Below are positions 39,194-49,181 of a DNA stretch of 64,000 nucleotides, piece after piece. The notes beneath the pieces are model-generated. The model saw only the letters and a list, made by a program, of their open reading frames with translations. It had not been told where the DNA came from and did no database searches. The first letter of the stretch is position 1, and every line of letters starts with the position of its first letter. The DNA comes from Streptomyces pyxinicus (lineage in GTDB: Bacteria; Actinomycetota; Actinomycetes; Streptomycetales; Streptomycetaceae): positions 1 to 64,000 of the forward strand of contig NZ_JANUGP010000018.1 in assembly GCF_024753135.1 (NCBI RefSeq), written 5' to 3'. The position numbers were made by a program, and so were the translations under genes.

Positions 39194-40008
39194 TTACGCC
39201 CGGCGGCGCACGCCCTTGGCCAGGTCTCCGGCCAGCTCGCGGACCGCCGCCACCCCGGCCGCGTGGTCGGGGGCGTCCAGCATCCGCTTGACGAACGCCG
39301 AGCCGACGATGACGCCGTCGGCGAAACCGGCCACCTCGGCGGCCTGGGCCGCGTCGGAGACGCCGAGCCCGACGCAGACGGGCAGGCCGGTGCCGGTGGC
39401 GCGGGTGCGCTCGACCAGGTCCCGGGCCTGCGAGCCGACCGACTCCCGGGTGCCGGTGACGCCCATCAGCGAGGCGGCGTAGACGAAGCCGCTGCCCGCC
39501 GCGGTGATCTGCGCGAGCCGCTCGTCCCGGCTGCTGGGCGCCACCACGAAGACGGTCGCGAGGCCGTGCTTCTCGGCGTGCTCCCGCCACAGCGCCGACT
39601 CCTGGACCGGCAGGTCGGGCAGGATGCAGCCCGCGCCGCCCGCCTCGGCCAGCTCGGCGGTGAAGCGCTCCACGCCGTAGCGGTCGACGGGGTTCCAGTA
39701 GGTCATGACCAGGACGGGCTTGCCGGTCGCGGCGAACGCCTCCCGGACCGTGCGCAGCACGTCGGCGATCCGCACGCCGCCGCGCAGGGCGATGTCGTCG
39801 GCGGTCTGGATGACCGGGCCGTCGAGGACCGGGTCGCTGTGCGGCAGACCGACCTCCACGACGTCGGCGCCGCCGTCGAAGACGGCCTTGACGGCCTCGA
39901 TGCCCCCGTCCACGGTCGGGAAACCGGCCGGCAGGTAGGCGATGAGCGCGGAGCGGTCCTCGGCCCTGGCGGCGGCGAGGGTGTCGCTCAACAGCTGGAT
40001 GTTCCCGC

Positions 40009-40012
<4 letters not shown>
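39194..40012 (-). CDS. trpA: tryptophan synthase alpha subunit
   Basis: 272-residue TIM barrel that cleaves indole-3-glycerol phosphate to indole and glyceraldehyde-3-phosphate and channels indole to TrpB. Catalytic Glu and Asp are in VVEVGLPHSDPVLDGP; the phosphate-binding region and GADGVIVGSAFV (here FADGVIVGSAFV) are present. Its ATG overlaps the trpB stop by four bases. Confidence 0.95.
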
Positions 40013-41292
<1,280 letters not shown>

Positions 41293-41382
41293 GCGGAAAC
41301 CTCACGGTGAGTGCGGGAAAGACACGTCGCGCCGTGGGGGCGGAGCCTGTCGGGCGGCCTCAGGCCGGAACCGGCCGACCGC

Positions 41383-41565
41383 TCAGTTCTCCGCGCCCCT
41401 CCGGGCGCGCTGCCATCGCATGCCGTTGACCTGGCCGGGTTCGTCGCCGATGACGTATCGCACGCGGCGGCCGTGGACGCGCCGGGCGGGGGCGCGGCAG
41501 CCCCTCGGGCGGCAGCCGCGCGCCAGGCCGGCGTAGCGGTCCAGGGTCGTCATGGCGGGGGTCAT
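41383..41565 (-). CDS. trpM: TrpM, small basic protein of the Streptomyces trp operon
   Basis: 60-residue Arg-rich protein (C-terminal half RRVHGRRVRYVIGDEPGQVN). Its place between trpC and trpB, 21 bases after trpC, and its size match TrpM (also called TrpX), a small protein known from Streptomyces coelicolor that influences tryptophan supply and differentiation. Start at ATG 41565 with AGGCTGAG upstream; ATG 41553 is an alternative. No enzymatic motif is visible. Confidence 0.75.
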   Translation of the reverse strand: MTPAMTTLDRYAGLARGCRPRGCRAPARRVHGRRVRYVIGDEPGQVNGMRWQRARRGAEN

Positions 41566-41586
41566 CGGGCTCAGCCTAGCGGGTGG

Positions 41587-42396
41587 TCAGCCGCGTCCGT
41601 GGCGCAGTGCGGGGTGCTCCCCCGCCGCGACCAGGTCGGACACGGCGGTCTTCGGGTCGCGCCCGGTGACCAGGGACTCGCCCACCAGCACCGCGTCGGC
41701 GCCGGCGTTGGCGTAGGCGATCAGGTCGTGCGGGCCGCGCACGCCGGACTCGGCCACCTTCACGCAGGTGTCCGGGATCTCGGGGGCGATCCGCTCGAAG
41801 GTGCCGCGGTCGACCTCCAGCGTCTTCAGGTTGCGCGCATTCACGCCGATGATCTTCGCGCCCGCGTCGACGGCGCGCTCGATCTCGTCCTCGTCGTGCA
41901 CCTCGACGAGGGGGGTGAGGCCGATGGAGACGGCCCGCTCGATCAGCGACTCCAGGGCCGACTGGTCGAGGGCGGCCACGATCAGCAGGGCGAGGTCGGC
42001 GCCGTACGCGCGGGCCTCCCACAGCTGGTACGAGGTGACGATGAAGTCCTTGCGCAGCACCGGGATGTCCACCCGCGCGCGGACGGCCTCCAGGTCGGCG
42101 AGGGAGCCGCCGAAGCGGCGCTGTTCGGTGAGGACGGAGATGACGGCCGCGCCGCCCGCCTCGTAGTCCGCGGCCAGCCCGGCCGGGTCGGCGATCGCGG
42201 CCAGCGCGCCCTTGGAGGGGCTGGAGCGCTTGACCTCGCAGATCACCTTCACGCCGTCGCCCTTGAGCGCGGCCACCCCGTCCTTGGCGGCGGGGGCCTT
42301 GGCCGCGCGCTCCTTGAGCTCGTCGAGGCTGACGCGCGCCTGCCGCTCCGCGAGGTCGGCACGGACTCCGTCGATGATCTCGTCGAGCACACTCAC
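41587..42396 (-). CDS. trpC: indole-3-glycerol phosphate synthase
   Basis: 269-residue TIM barrel that closes the indole ring from CdRP. The family motif CEVKRSSPSKG carries the catalytic Lys, and LRKDFIVTSYQLWEARAYGAD and ESGVRGPHDL follow. The GTG at 42396 has GGAAGGGGG 10-18 bases upstream on the minus strand. There is no TrpF here; in Streptomyces the PriA protein (hisA below) does that step. The region just upstream has leader-peptide and hairpin features listed separately. Confidence 0.95.
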   Translation of the reverse strand: MSVLDEIIDGVRADLAERQARVSLDELKERAAKAPAAKDGVAALKGDGVKVICEVKRSSPSKGALAAIADPAGLAADYEAGGAAVISVLTEQRRFGGSLADLEAVRARVDIPVLRKDFIVTSYQLWEARAYGADLALLIVAALDQSALESLIERAVSIGLTPLVEVHDEDEIERAVDAGAKIIGVNARNLKTLEVDRGTFERIAPEIPDTCVKVAESGVRGPHDLIAYANAGADAVLVGESLVTGRDPKTAVSDLVAAGEHPALRHGRG

Positions 42397-42527
42397 GCGA
42401 GCGGCCCCCTTCCTGGCGGTGGTTCCCTCGGGTTCCCCAGGTTCGGTGAACCCGTCGTCACTCGATGGTATCCGCCGAGGCCCGAAGGCCTCGCATCCGG
42501 TGGTGGGCGGTCCCACCACCTGGACAT
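42393..42527 (-). promoter_or_regulatory. candidate trp leader: short ORF with tandem Trp codons plus hairpins
   Basis: A 44-codon frame starts ATG at 42527 and reads MSRWWDRPPP..., with TGG-TGG at 42518-42513. It ends in a TGA that overlaps the trpC GTG. The Trp codons lie inside the arm of a perfect 9-bp hairpin (42499-42507 / 42512-42520). Next comes a 7-bp hairpin with a UUCG loop (42476-42482 / 42487-42493). Then CGGGTTC (42454-42448) can pair with either 42444-42440 or 42435-42429 but not both. This is the layout of attenuation or translational coupling by Trp-tRNA supply. Confidence 0.45.
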
Positions 42528-42539
42528 TTCGCCGCGTCG

Positions 42540-42995
42540 TCAGGGCCGCAGCCAGCCTCCGAAGGGCAGGTTGCGCAGCACCGTGAAGGCGAGCAGCAGT
42601 CCCCCGGCCGCCCAGAGCTGGGCGCGCCCCAGGCCGAGCCGGAACGGTCCGCCGCGCACGGTGCGGACCGCCCAGACGGTCCACAGCACGGCGAAGGCCA
42701 GGTAGGCGGCGACGCCCAGCGCGTTGTCCCGCAGCGCGCCGAGGAGGTCGCCGTGCACGAAGGCGTGCGCGCTCCGCAGCCCGCCGCAGCCGGGGCAGTA
42801 CAGGCCGGTGAGGCCGTACAGCGGGCAGACGGGGTAGTGGCCGGGCTGGTTGGGGTCGACGGCGCCCACATAGGCGACGGCTCCGGCGACGGCCGCGAGC
42901 AGCCCGGCGGGCACGGCGAGCCGCCGCCACACGGGGGCGTCCGGCGCGGAGGACGCGAAGCGGGCCACAGGGCTGTCGTCGTTCACAGGGGGCAT
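42540..42995 (-). CDS. DUF2752 family membrane protein
   Basis: 151-residue small membrane protein with three hydrophobic segments and the family's Cys-rich loop (CPLYGLTGLYCPGCGGLRSAHAFVHGD). Function unknown. ATG at 42995 chosen, with GTG 42986 as an alternative. It sits in the run of small membrane proteins between trpE and trpC, and its stop lies only 13 bases before the candidate trp leader, so it is probably part of the same transcription unit. Confidence 0.85.
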   Translation of the reverse strand: MPPVNDDSPVARFASSAPDAPVWRRLAVPAGLLAAVAGAVAYVGAVDPNQPGHYPVCPLYGLTGLYCPGCGGLRSAHAFVHGDLLGALRDNALGVAAYLAFAVLWTVWAVRTVRGGPFRLGLGRAQLWAAGGLLLAFTVLRNLPFGGWLRP

Positions 42996-43100
42996 TCTGC
43001 CCGGCCTCACGGGCACGCGCGCGTGCGGCGCCCGCCCGCGTACGTCGAAAGGGGCGGCCCGCACCCGTCACGGGATGCCGGCCGCCCCTTCCCCGGGGTC

Positions 43101-43358
43101 TCAGCTCTCGGCGGTCGCCGGCTCGCGCGTGGCGGCCGGGGTGTTCGAGACCGCGAGGGGGGCCTGCTTGGGCATGCCGAGGCCCATCGCGCTCATGATG
43201 GCGCCGACGACGCCGCCGAGGACCACGATCACCATGCCGGCCCAGAAGCCGAGCGGCTGGGCCATCACCATGAACGCGCCCGAGACGCAGAAACCGATGA
43301 AGGCGATGATGACACCGGTCCAGGCGGCCGGGGTGTGACCGTGGCTGCTGCCCGCCAT
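43101..43358 (-). CDS. HGxxPAAW-motif small membrane protein
   Basis: 85-residue protein with the motif HGHTPAAW at residues 6-13, then two membrane segments with a Gly/Met-rich end. This small family is found beside trp genes in actinomycetes; its role is not known. ATG 43358 has GAGGAG at good spacing. Confidence 0.85.
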   Translation of the reverse strand: MAGSSHGHTPAAWTGVIIAFIGFCVSGAFMVMAQPLGFWAGMVIVVLGGVVGAIMSAMGLGMPKQAPLAVSNTPAATREPATAES

Positions 43359-43548
43359 GACTTGCTCCTCGTTGCTGTGTTCGTGGCCCAGTAGGCGTCG
43401 TACGTGTCGTACGGCTGCGAGCCCGCTCGTCACTGTCCGAGCCGGACGCTCGGCGACCATTGTCCCGTACGCGCGCGCGTGGCGGACGCGGGGGTGGCGT
43501 CTGGTTCGCCACACCCGGTGGGCGGGTCCGCCGCACCCAGGGGGCGGG

Positions 43549-44199
43549 TCAGGTGCCGGTCGGGTCCTCGCCGCGGTCCAGGGCCTTCCAGATCTCCTCG
43601 GGGCGCTCCGGGTCGACCGGTCGCGCCGCGCGCCGGGGCCGGTCCTCGCCGCGTTCGTAGCGGCCGGACATGGCGGGCCACCGGGAGCCGTAGCGCAGGG
43701 CGAGCAGCCCGGCGAGCAGGATGAGGGCGCCCCCGGCCGCGGCGACGTAGGGCCAGCCGGTGTGGCTGAGGGCGCCGACGGCGGCGGAGGTGTCGCCGCT
43801 GGCCTGGGCCGCCTTCTCGTCCAGCACCGAGTCGTCGGTGGCGGAGACGAGCGCGGCGACGACGATGCCGGCCCCGGAGAGGGCGAGCAGGGCGGCGACC
43901 AGCAGGCGGCCGGCCCGGCGGACGGCGAAGACGGCGACCAGCGCGGCGAGGCCCACTATGGCGAGGGCGGCGGGGACGCCGGTGACGTCGCTGCCCTTCA
44001 CGGTCAGCGGGAACGCGCCGCCGGCCACCGACGCGGTGCCCTCCGCCCAGCGTTGCCGGGAGGCGAGCAGCGCCACGGCCGCGCCGAGGGCGCCGCACAG
44101 GAGGGCCACGGCGAGGCTGCGCCGGCCTGACCGGGCGGGTGCGGCGGCCTCGGCGGCTTCGGAACGGGGGTGGGGAACGGCAGCAGTCACGTACTCCAC
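43549..44199 (-). CDS. Trp biosynthesis-associated membrane protein (TIGR02234 type)
   Basis: 216-residue protein with four predicted membrane segments and a charged C-terminal tail (RYERGEDRPRRAARPVDPERPEEIWKALDRGEDPTGT is the last part). Members of this family sit between trpE and trpC in actinobacteria and are assumed to act in tryptophan metabolism or transport, without proof. GTG 44199 used; GTG 44190 is possible. Confidence 0.85.
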   Translation of the reverse strand: MEYVTAAVPHPRSEAAEAAAPARSGRRSLAVALLCGALGAAVALLASRQRWAEGTASVAGGAFPLTVKGSDVTGVPAALAIVGLAALVAVFAVRRAGRLLVAALLALSGAGIVVAALVSATDDSVLDEKAAQASGDTSAAVGALSHTGWPYVAAAGGALILLAGLLALRYGSRWPAMSGRYERGEDRPRRAARPVDPERPEEIWKALDRGEDPTGT

Positions 44200-44251
44200 T
44201 ATCGCCTGAACCCCGGGTGATCCGTCACCCGGGGTTCGTATGAGAAGCGCC

Positions 44252-45748
44252 CTACCGGTGCGAGGCCCCCGGTGTGCCCAGCCGGTTGGCGGTGTGCACC
44301 GCGCGGAGCACGGCGGCGGCCTTGTTGCGGCACTCCTGGTCCTCGGCGACCGGATCGGAGTCGGCGACGATGCCGGCGCCCGCCTGGACGTAGGCCGTGC
44401 CGTCGCGCAGCAGGGCGGTACGGATGGCGATGGCGGTGTCGGAGTCGCCGGCGAAGTCCAGGTAGCCGACGCAGCCGCCGTACAGGCCGCGGCGGGCGGG
44501 CTCCAGTGCGTCGATGATCTGCATGGCGCGGGGCTTGGGGGCGCCGGAGAGGGTGCCGGCCGGGAAGCATGCGGTGAGCACGTCGAAGGCGGTGCGGCCG
44601 GCGGCCACCTTGCCGGTGACGGTGGAGACGATGTGCATCACGTGCGAGTACCGCTCGATGGACATGAAGTCGACCACCTCGACCGAGCCGGGCTCGCAGA
44701 CCCGGCCGAGGTCGTTGCGGCCGAGGTCGACGAGCATGAGGTGCTCGGCGCGCTCCTTGGGGTCGGCGAGCAGTTCGTCGGCGAGGGCCTGGTCCTCGCG
44801 CGGGGTGGCGCCGCGCGGCCGGGTGCCGGCGATGGGGTGGACCAGCGCACGCCCGTCCTCGACCTTGACCAGGGCTTCCGGGGAGGAGCCGACGACGTCG
44901 AAGCCGTCGAAGCGGAAGAGGTACATGTACGGCGAGGGGTTGGTGGCCCGGAGGACCCGGTAGACGTCCAGGGCGCTCGCGGCGCAGGGCGTCTCGAAGC
45001 GCTGGGAGGGCACCACCTGGAAGGCCTCGCCCGCGCGGATGCGTTCCTTGACGTCCTCGACGGCCGCCCGGAAGTCCGGGCCGCCCCAGCGGGCGGTGTA
45101 CTCGGGCAGTTCGGAGGGCGGCAGCACGGCGGGGGGCTGGGGCACCGCGCGGGTGAGGTCGGCCTCCATGGCGTCGAGGCGGGCCACCGCGTCGGCGTGG
45201 GCCTCGTCCACGCCGGTGTCGAGGTCGTTGTGGTTGATCGCGTTGGCGATCAGCAGGACCGAGCCCTCCCAGTGGTCCATGACGGCGAGGTCGCTGGTCA
45301 GGAGCATGGTCAGCTCGGGCAGCCGCAGGTCGTCGTGGTCGCCGGGGCCGATCTTCTCCAGGCGGCGGACGATGTCGTAGCCGAGGTAGCCGACCATGCC
45401 GCCGGTGAAGGGCGGCAGGCCCTCCTGGTTCGGGGTGTGCAGGGCCTGGATGGTGGCGCGCAGGGCGGCCAGCGGGTCGCCGTCGGTGGGAACGCCGACC
45501 GGCGGGGTGCCGAGCCAGTGCGCCTGGCCGTCCCGTGCGGTGAGGGTGGCGGCGCTGCGGACGCCGACGAAGGAGTAGCGGGACCAGGAGCGGCCGTTCT
45601 CGGCGGACTCCAGCAGGAAGGTGCCGGGGCGTTCGGCGGCGAGCTTGCGGTAGAGCGCGACCGGGGTGTCACCGTCGGCGAGGAGCTTGCGCGTGACCGG
45701 GATGACGCGCCGGTCGGCGGCCAGCTTGCGGAAGGTCTCTAGGTCCAT
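44252..45748 (-). CDS. trpE: anthranilate synthase component I
   Basis: 498-residue chorismate-utilising enzyme, first committed step of tryptophan synthesis. N-terminal feedback-binding region includes LLESAE (the Trp-sensing LLES motif), and the catalytic domain has PIAGTRPRG, DLGRNDLGRVCEPGSV and GAPKPRAMQIIDALEP. The amidotransferase partner TrpG is not in the window. It follows hisI by 11 bases on the same strand, so the two are co-transcribed. Confidence 0.95.
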   Translation of the reverse strand: MDLETFRKLAADRRVIPVTRKLLADGDTPVALYRKLAAERPGTFLLESAENGRSWSRYSFVGVRSAATLTARDGQAHWLGTPPVGVPTDGDPLAALRATIQALHTPNQEGLPPFTGGMVGYLGYDIVRRLEKIGPGDHDDLRLPELTMLLTSDLAVMDHWEGSVLLIANAINHNDLDTGVDEAHADAVARLDAMEADLTRAVPQPPAVLPPSELPEYTARWGGPDFRAAVEDVKERIRAGEAFQVVPSQRFETPCAASALDVYRVLRATNPSPYMYLFRFDGFDVVGSSPEALVKVEDGRALVHPIAGTRPRGATPREDQALADELLADPKERAEHLMLVDLGRNDLGRVCEPGSVEVVDFMSIERYSHVMHIVSTVTGKVAAGRTAFDVLTACFPAGTLSGAPKPRAMQIIDALEPARRGLYGGCVGYLDFAGDSDTAIAIRTALLRDGTAYVQAGAGIVADSDPVAEDQECRNKAAAVLRAVHTANRLGTPGASHR

Positions 45749-45759
45749 GGCCGCTGACC

Positions 45760-46161
45760 TTACTGATCGCCGGCGGACGCGCCGGAACCGGCGTCCGTGA
45801 GCAGGACGTCCGCGTCGAAGCAGGTGCGCGCGCCGGTGTGGCAGGCGGCGCCGGTCTGGTCGACCCGGACGAGCAGGGTGTCGGCGTCGCAGTCGAGGGC
45901 GACCGACTTCACCCGCTGGACGTGCCCGGAGGTGTCGCCCTTGACCCAGTACTCCTGGCGGCTGCGCGACCAGTAGGTGCAGCGGCCGGTGGTCAGGGTC
46001 CGGTGCAGCGCCTCGTCGTCCATCCAGCCCAGCATGAGCACCTCTTTGGTGTCGTACTGCTGGGCGATGGCGGGCAGGAGGCCGTCGGCGCTGCGCTTGA
46101 GGCGGGCGGCGATCTCCGGGTCGAGGCTGCTGGGCCGGGGGGTGCCGGTCGTACGGGTCAT
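45760..46161 (-). CDS. hisI: phosphoribosyl-AMP cyclohydrolase
   Basis: 133-residue zinc enzyme, third step of histidine synthesis. Motifs VLMLGWMD, TYWSRSRQEYW, DCDADTLLVRVDQTGAACHTG and RTCF carry the metal-binding Cys/Asp/His residues. It lacks a HisE domain, as normal in actinomycetes. ATG 46161 is preferred to 46170 because CACAAT on the minus strand ends eight bases upstream, suggesting a leaderless start. Its gene sits apart from the other his genes and directly before trpE. Confidence 0.92.
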   Translation of the reverse strand: MTRTTGTPRPSSLDPEIAARLKRSADGLLPAIAQQYDTKEVLMLGWMDDEALHRTLTTGRCTYWSRSRQEYWVKGDTSGHVQRVKSVALDCDADTLLVRVDQTGAACHTGARTCFDADVLLTDAGSGASAGDQ

Positions 46162-46244
46162 GGGTGCCATTGTGCCGCGCGACGCGGGCCGGTCCGGGCG
46201 GGTGTCCACTGCGCGGACGCGGTTCCTGGCCGTACGCTGTCCGT

Positions 46245-46880
46245 ATGTCGACCTTCGCCAAGCGTGAACGGCTCCTTCTCGCCGACCTCTTGGAAACCGT
46301 GGGACCGGACGCCGAGACCCTCTGCGAGGGCTGGCGCACCCGGGACCTGGCCGCCCACGTGATCGTGCGGGAGCGGCGCCCGGACGCGGCCGGCGGCGCG
46401 CTGCTCAAGCAGCTCGCGCCGCGGCTGGAGAAGGTGATGGGCGAGTACACGGCCAAGCCCTACGAGGAACTGGTCCGGCTGATCCGGACCGGTCCGCCGC
46501 GGTTCTCGCCGTTCCAGCTGAAGCAGGTGGACGAGGCCGCCAACACGGTGGAGTTCTACGTCCACACCGAGGACGTGCGCCGGGCCCAGCCGGACTGGTC
46601 GCCGCGCGAGCTGGACACGGTGTTCCAGGACGCGCTGTGGTCGCGTCTGGAGCGCACCGCGCGGCTGATGGGCCGGGGCGTGCCGACGGGCCTGGTGCTG
46701 CGCCGCCCGGACGGGCAGACGGCCGTGGCGCACAAGGGCACCCCGGTGGTCACGGCGACCGGTGAGCCCTCGGAGCTGCTGCTGTTCGCGTACGGCCGGC
46801 AGGACGCGGCCCGGGTGGACCTGGCGGGCGACGCGGCGGCGATCGAGACGCTGCACGAGTCCAAGCGCCTGGGCATGTGA
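46245..46880 (+). CDS. TIGR03085-type metal-binding protein (DinB/MDMPI-like)
   Basis: 211-residue protein of the mycothiol-dependent maleylpyruvate isomerase/DinB superfamily (four-helix bundle). The metal-binding His residues fit CEGWRTRDLAAHVIVRERRPD and VEFYVHTEDVRRAQPDW. Family members of this type have no established reaction; several relatives use mycothiol. TACGCT (46233-46238) ends six bases before the ATG, suggesting a leaderless message. It is divergent from hisI. Confidence 0.85.
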   Translation: MSTFAKRERLLLADLLETVGPDAETLCEGWRTRDLAAHVIVRERRPDAAGGALLKQLAPRLEKVMGEYTAKPYEELVRLIRTGPPRFSPFQLKQVDEAANTVEFYVHTEDVRRAQPDWSPRELDTVFQDALWSRLERTARLMGRGVPTGLVLRRPDGQTAVAHKGTPVVTATGEPSELLLFAYGRQDAARVDLAGDAAAIETLHESKRLGM

Positions 46881-46893
46881 GCGGGGCGCCGCC

Positions 46894-47292
46894 GTGATCC
46901 GGGTGGCGATGACGGGCGTCTACGTGGACGACGTGGCGAGGGCGCACGCCTTCTACACCGGCATCCTCGGCTTCGAGACCCGCGTCCACCGCGATCTCGG
47001 ACACGGCGCCCTCTTCGTGACGGTCGGCGCGCCCGAGGGCGCCCAGCCGGACCTCCAGCTCCTCCTGGAGCCCGGCCGGGGCCCGATCGCCGAGCCGTAC
47101 CGCCGGGCGCTGTACGAGGCGGGGCTGCCCTGCATCGTGTTCGCGGTGGACGACCTGCGCGCCGAACACCGCCGCCTGCGCACCCTCGGCGTCCACTTCC
47201 CGCACAAGCCCCAGGAACAGGGCCCGGTACTGGCGGCGGTCCTCGACGACACGGTGGGCAACCTGGTGCAGCTGGTGCAGCCGGTCGGGTGA
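46894..47292 (+). CDS. VOC superfamily (glyoxalase/bleomycin-resistance fold) protein
   Basis: 132-residue single-domain protein with paired beta-alpha-beta-beta-beta motifs (TGVYVDDVARAHAFYTGILGFE and VDDLRAEHRRLRTLGV). Probable metal-dependent lyase, dioxygenase or binding protein; substrate unknown. GTG at 46894 lies 13 bases after the previous stop, so it is probably in the same unit. It ends 16 bases from the convergent hisF. Confidence 0.87.
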   Translation: MIRVAMTGVYVDDVARAHAFYTGILGFETRVHRDLGHGALFVTVGAPEGAQPDLQLLLEPGRGPIAEPYRRALYEAGLPCIVFAVDDLRAEHRRLRTLGVHFPHKPQEQGPVLAAVLDDTVGNLVQLVQPVG

Positions 47293-47308
47293 ACCGCTCC
47301 CCCGGTGC

Positions 47309-48064
47309 CTACCTGACCGGGTGTCCCGCCTCCCGCAGGGTCTGTTTCACCTGGTCGATGCGCAGGTCGCCGAAGTGGAAGACGGAGGCGGCCAGGACCG
47401 CGTCCGCGCCCGCCGCGACGGCCGGCGGGAAGTGGCCGAGGCGGCCGGCGCCGCCGGAGGCGATCACCGGGACGGTGACGTGCTTGCGGACGGCGGCGAT
47501 CATCTCCAGGTCGTAGCCGTCCTTGGTGCCGTCGGCGTCCATGGAGTTGAGCAGGATCTCGCCGGCGCCCAGCTCGGCGGCCCGGTGGGCCCACTCGACC
47601 GCGTCGATGCCGGTGCCCTTGCGGCCGCCGTGCGTGGTGACCTCGAAGGAGCCGGACTCGGTGCGGCGGGCGTCCACCGAGAGCACCAGCACCTGGCGGC
47701 CGAAGCGTTCGGCGATCTCGCGGATCAGGTCGGGCCGGGCGATGGCCGCGGTGTTCACGCCCACCTTGTCGGCGCCGGCCCGCAGCAGTTTGTCCACGTC
47801 CTCGGCGGTGCGGACGCCGCCGCCGACGGTGAGCGGGATGAACACCTGCTCGGCGGTGCGGCGGACCACGTCGTAGGTGGTCTCCCGGTCGCCCGAGGAG
47901 GCGGTGATGTCCAGGAAGGTCAGCTCGTCGGCGCCCTCGGCGTCGTAGACCTTGGCCATCTCGACGGGGTCGCCCGCGTCGCGCAGGTTCTGGAAGTTGA
48001 CGCCCTTGACGACCCGCCCGGCGTCCACGTCCAGGCAGGGGATGACGCGTACGGCCAGGGTCAT
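47309..48064 (-). CDS. hisF: imidazole glycerol phosphate synthase cyclase subunit
   Basis: 251-residue TIM barrel that works with HisH. Catalytic Asp residues are in IPCLDVDAGRVVKGV and VLSVDARR. Full length. ATG at 48064 overlaps the ridA stop by four bases (48061-48064). Confidence 0.95.
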   Translation of the reverse strand: MTLAVRVIPCLDVDAGRVVKGVNFQNLRDAGDPVEMAKVYDAEGADELTFLDITASSGDRETTYDVVRRTAEQVFIPLTVGGGVRTAEDVDKLLRAGADKVGVNTAAIARPDLIREIAERFGRQVLVLSVDARRTESGSFEVTTHGGRKGTGIDAVEWAHRAAELGAGEILLNSMDADGTKDGYDLEMIAAVRKHVTVPVIASGGAGRLGHFPPAVAAGADAVLAASVFHFGDLRIDQVKQTLREAGHPVR

Positions 48065-48456
48065 GCGGGGACTCCTCGGAACGCCTCCACCTCGACCTCG
48101 ACGACCAGGCCGGGGTCGACGAAACCGGAGACGATGATCATGGACGCGGCGGGCCGGACGGTGTCGAACAGCTCCTTGTGGGCGCGGCCGACGTCCTCCA
48201 CGTCCCGGGCGTGCGTGAGGTACATGCGGGTGCGGACGACGTCCTCGCGGCCGAGGCCCAGCTGGGCGAGCGCGTCCAGCGCGACGGTGAAGGAGTTGAC
48301 CGCCTGGTCGTAGGGGCCGCCCCCGGCGATCTGCCCGTCCACCACGGACGTGCACCCCGATACCAGCACCAGGCCGTTGGGCAGCTCCACCGCGCGGGAG
48401 TAGCCGAACTGCTCCTCCCAGGGCGCTCCGGTCGACACACGGCGTACATCGCTCAC
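48061..48456 (-). CDS. RidA family protein
   Basis: 131-residue protein of the RidA/YjgF/UK114 family, which hydrolyses reactive enamine/imine intermediates of PLP enzymes. The start RRVSTGAPWEEQFGYSRAV and RTRMYLTHARDVEDVGRAH fit the family; the usual catalytic Arg near the C terminus (in VRTRMYL) is present. GTG at 48456 overlaps the hisA stop, and its stop overlaps hisF, so it is fully embedded in the his operon. Confidence 0.88.
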   Translation of the reverse strand: MSDVRRVSTGAPWEEQFGYSRAVELPNGLVLVSGCTSVVDGQIAGGGPYDQAVNSFTVALDALAQLGLGREDVVRTRMYLTHARDVEDVGRAHKELFDTVRPAASMIIVSGFVDPGLVVEVEVEAFRGVPA

Positions 48457-49178
48457 TTGGCTACCGCCTCCAGGGCCTCTTCGAGGGTGAACGCCTTCGC
48501 GTAGAGGGCCTTCCCGACGATGGAGCCCTCGACACCGAGCGGCACGAGATCGGCGAGGGCCCGCAGGTCGGCCAGGGAGGACACGCCGCCGGAGGCGACG
48601 ACCGGCCGGTCGGTCGCGGCGCACACGGTGCGCAGCAGCTCCAGGTTGGGGCCCTGGAGGGTGCCGTCCTTGGCGATGTCGGTGACGACGTAACGGGCGC
48701 AGCCCTCCTGGTTCAGGCGCTCCAGCGTCTCGTAGAGGTCGCCGCCGTCCCGGGTCCAGCCGCGCCCGCGCAGGGTCGTGCCGCGCACGTCCAGGCCGAC
48801 GGCGATCCGGTCCCCGTGCTCCGCGATGACCTTGGCGACCCACTCGGGGGTCTCCAGGGCGGCGGTGCCGAGGTTCACCCGGGTGCAGCCGGTGGCCAGG
48901 GCGGCGGCGAGGGTGTCGTCGTCCCGGATGCCGCCGGACAGCTCCACCTTGATGTCCATCGCCCCGGTGACCTCGGAGATCAGGTCCCGGTTGTCCCCCG
49001 TGCCGAACGCGGCGTCCAGGTCGACCAGGTGCAGCCACTCGGCACCGGAGCGCTGCCAGGCGAGGGCGGCCTCCAGCGGGGAGCCGTAGGAGGTCTCGGT
49101 CCCGGACTCGCCGTGCACGAGGCGTACGGCCTGGCCGTCGCGGACGTCGACGGCGGGGAGGAGTTCGAGCTTGGCCAT
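48453..49178 (-). CDS. priA: phosphoribosyl isomerase A, bifunctional HisA/TrpF
   Basis: 241-residue TIM barrel. In Streptomyces and relatives this protein isomerises both ProFAR (histidine pathway) and PRA (tryptophan pathway), which explains the lack of trpF in the trp genes nearby. Catalytic Asp residues are in PAVDVRDGQAVRL and the second half (VTDIAKDGTLQGPNLELL); RGWTRDGGD contains the Arg linked to dual specificity. ATG 49178 lies three bases after the hisH stop. Confidence 0.94.
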   Translation of the reverse strand: MAKLELLPAVDVRDGQAVRLVHGESGTETSYGSPLEAALAWQRSGAEWLHLVDLDAAFGTGDNRDLISEVTGAMDIKVELSGGIRDDDTLAAALATGCTRVNLGTAALETPEWVAKVIAEHGDRIAVGLDVRGTTLRGRGWTRDGGDLYETLERLNQEGCARYVVTDIAKDGTLQGPNLELLRTVCAATDRPVVASGGVSSLADLRALADLVPLGVEGSIVGKALYAKAFTLEEALEAVAK

Positions 49179-49181
49179 GGT

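Noticed and set aside
37249..39291. Large plus-strand frame opposite lgt and the DsbA-like gene
   Set aside because: Shadow of the two minus-strand genes; no domain recognised.
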